NCBI RefSeq assembly: GCF_000485595.1 | Contig: NW_014579222.1 | Span: 1 to 39,515, forward strand | Direction: 5' to 3' | DNA: 39,515 nt | Source of the DNA: Priapulus caudatus | Taxonomy: Eukaryota > Priapulida > Priapulimorpha > Priapulimorphida > Priapulidae | Shown here: in pieces, positions 39,184-39,515 of the stretch | How positions within the stretch are numbered: the stretch's first letter is position 1 | How the letters are laid out: every line of letters begins with the position of its first letter | Program-made: the position numbers and the translations under genes | The notes under the pieces: model-generated | Databases searched by the model: none | The model's input: the letters and a program-made list of their open reading frames with translations, nothing else | What the model was told of the DNA's origin: nothing

Positions 39184-39515
39184 ATGAGTCAGCTAACGGA
39201 TGAGCAGGCTCAGTTGTTGAAGGAAATCGAGAAGCTCTCCACTCCCATTCAACCTAAGGCGAATAGATTAGGTACGTTCGGGTTAGCCCAAAGAGACTAC
39301 TTGACCAAGGACAACATGCCGGGCCTGCCAGGCACCTGGCTCGACGAGGCTTCGAAGGGTGATATCGTCTTAGCCACGTTTACACGCACGCGGACGGCCG
39401 CACTTGTGACTCACCGTCAAGAGCGTCTTGACCGCAGAGGTTGTTCGTTTGCTCCTGGACCTGGACCATGAAGAGAACGTCACTGAGGGCAGCTTGGGGA
39501 GAGGCGGCAGGGAAT
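39184..39515 (+). pseudogene. Possible viral nucleoprotein start, partial at the window edge
   Basis: ATG 39184 opens MSQLTDEQAQLLKEIEKL, a helical N-terminus, then LPGTWLDEASKGDIVLATFT. The frame is broken near 39408; from about 39414 another frame continues as VLTAEVVRLLLDLDHEEN and runs off the window. In chuviruses the nucleoprotein gene follows G in this orientation, and the ...A-x-V-x-x-L-L-x-L-D-H-E-x-N-V-T segment reminds me of that family. The call rests mainly on gene order and a short motif. Confidence 0.35.

Overview
The window is a piece of animal nuclear genome, most likely from a marine invertebrate. Genes are split by short GT-AG introns and the non-coding DNA is AT-rich. There are TA, TC/TG and A-rich microsatellites and one 10-N assembly gap (20933-20942). 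The gene families are those that crowd genomes of sponges, cnidarians, molluscs and similar animals: Merlin, Helitron, piggyBac, KDZ/HMGXB3-like, SWIM/MULE-like, BEL/Pao, Ty3/Gypsy and ZNF862-like hAT. I saw no bacterial operon, tRNA, rRNA or CRISPR array, and no gene that is clearly an ordinary housekeeping gene. The species cannot be named from the sequence.

Layout. 1-507: 3' part of a Merlin transposase. About 1.1-7.0 kb: Helitron Rep-helicase gene with two introns, one in-frame stop, one frameshift and a candidate 3' terminus. 7.0-9.5 kb: AT-rich DNA, then a piggyBac transposase cut off next to a TC/TG microsatellite. 10.3-18.7 kb: exons of one or two transposase-derived zinc-finger genes (KDZ/HMGXB3-like, then SWIM/MULE-like), interrupted by a Ty3/Gypsy 3' end with a long LTR, a minus-strand LINE tail and inverted-repeat elements. 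19.6-20.7 kb: BEL/Pao integrase end carrying a hAT-type MITE with an 8-bp target duplication. 21.1-23.2 kb: an integrase-tail exon, then a broken flavivirus-like polymerase fragment and a GA-rich region ending in hairpins. 23.8-33.8 kb: the last six recognisable exons of a ZNF862-like hAT gene. 34.1-36.3 kb: minisatellite, PIF1 helicase pseudogene, retroviral/F-type Env fragment. 37.4-39.5 kb: glycoprotein of chuvirus (negative-strand RNA virus) type followed by the start of a possible nucleoprotein gene.

The main discovery is at 25381-33191. The replication part of a flavivirus-like polyprotein (serine protease with a His-Asp-Ser triad, DExH helicase, membrane segments, methyltransferase, GDD polymerase) lies between two 216-bp direct repeats. 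The repeats differ at only two positions, start TGTGA and end TCACA, and the whole unit is bounded by a 4-bp duplication TTGG. It sits in an intron of the ZNF862-like hAT gene, whose exons are collinear on both sides. It therefore looks like one retrotransposon-type insertion whose internal region is an RNA-virus replicon instead of gag-pol. The coding region has two in-frame stops and two frame changes, about what neutral decay since insertion would give at the divergence of the repeats. A second, diverged flavivirus-like fragment lies 3 kb upstream.

How the parts relate: nearly everything is a mobile element, a gene derived from one, or a viral insertion, nested in one another and almost all on the + strand. 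This density of transposons and endogenous viral elements suggests an insertion sink or a possible piRNA source locus. All family calls come from motif reading without database searches.
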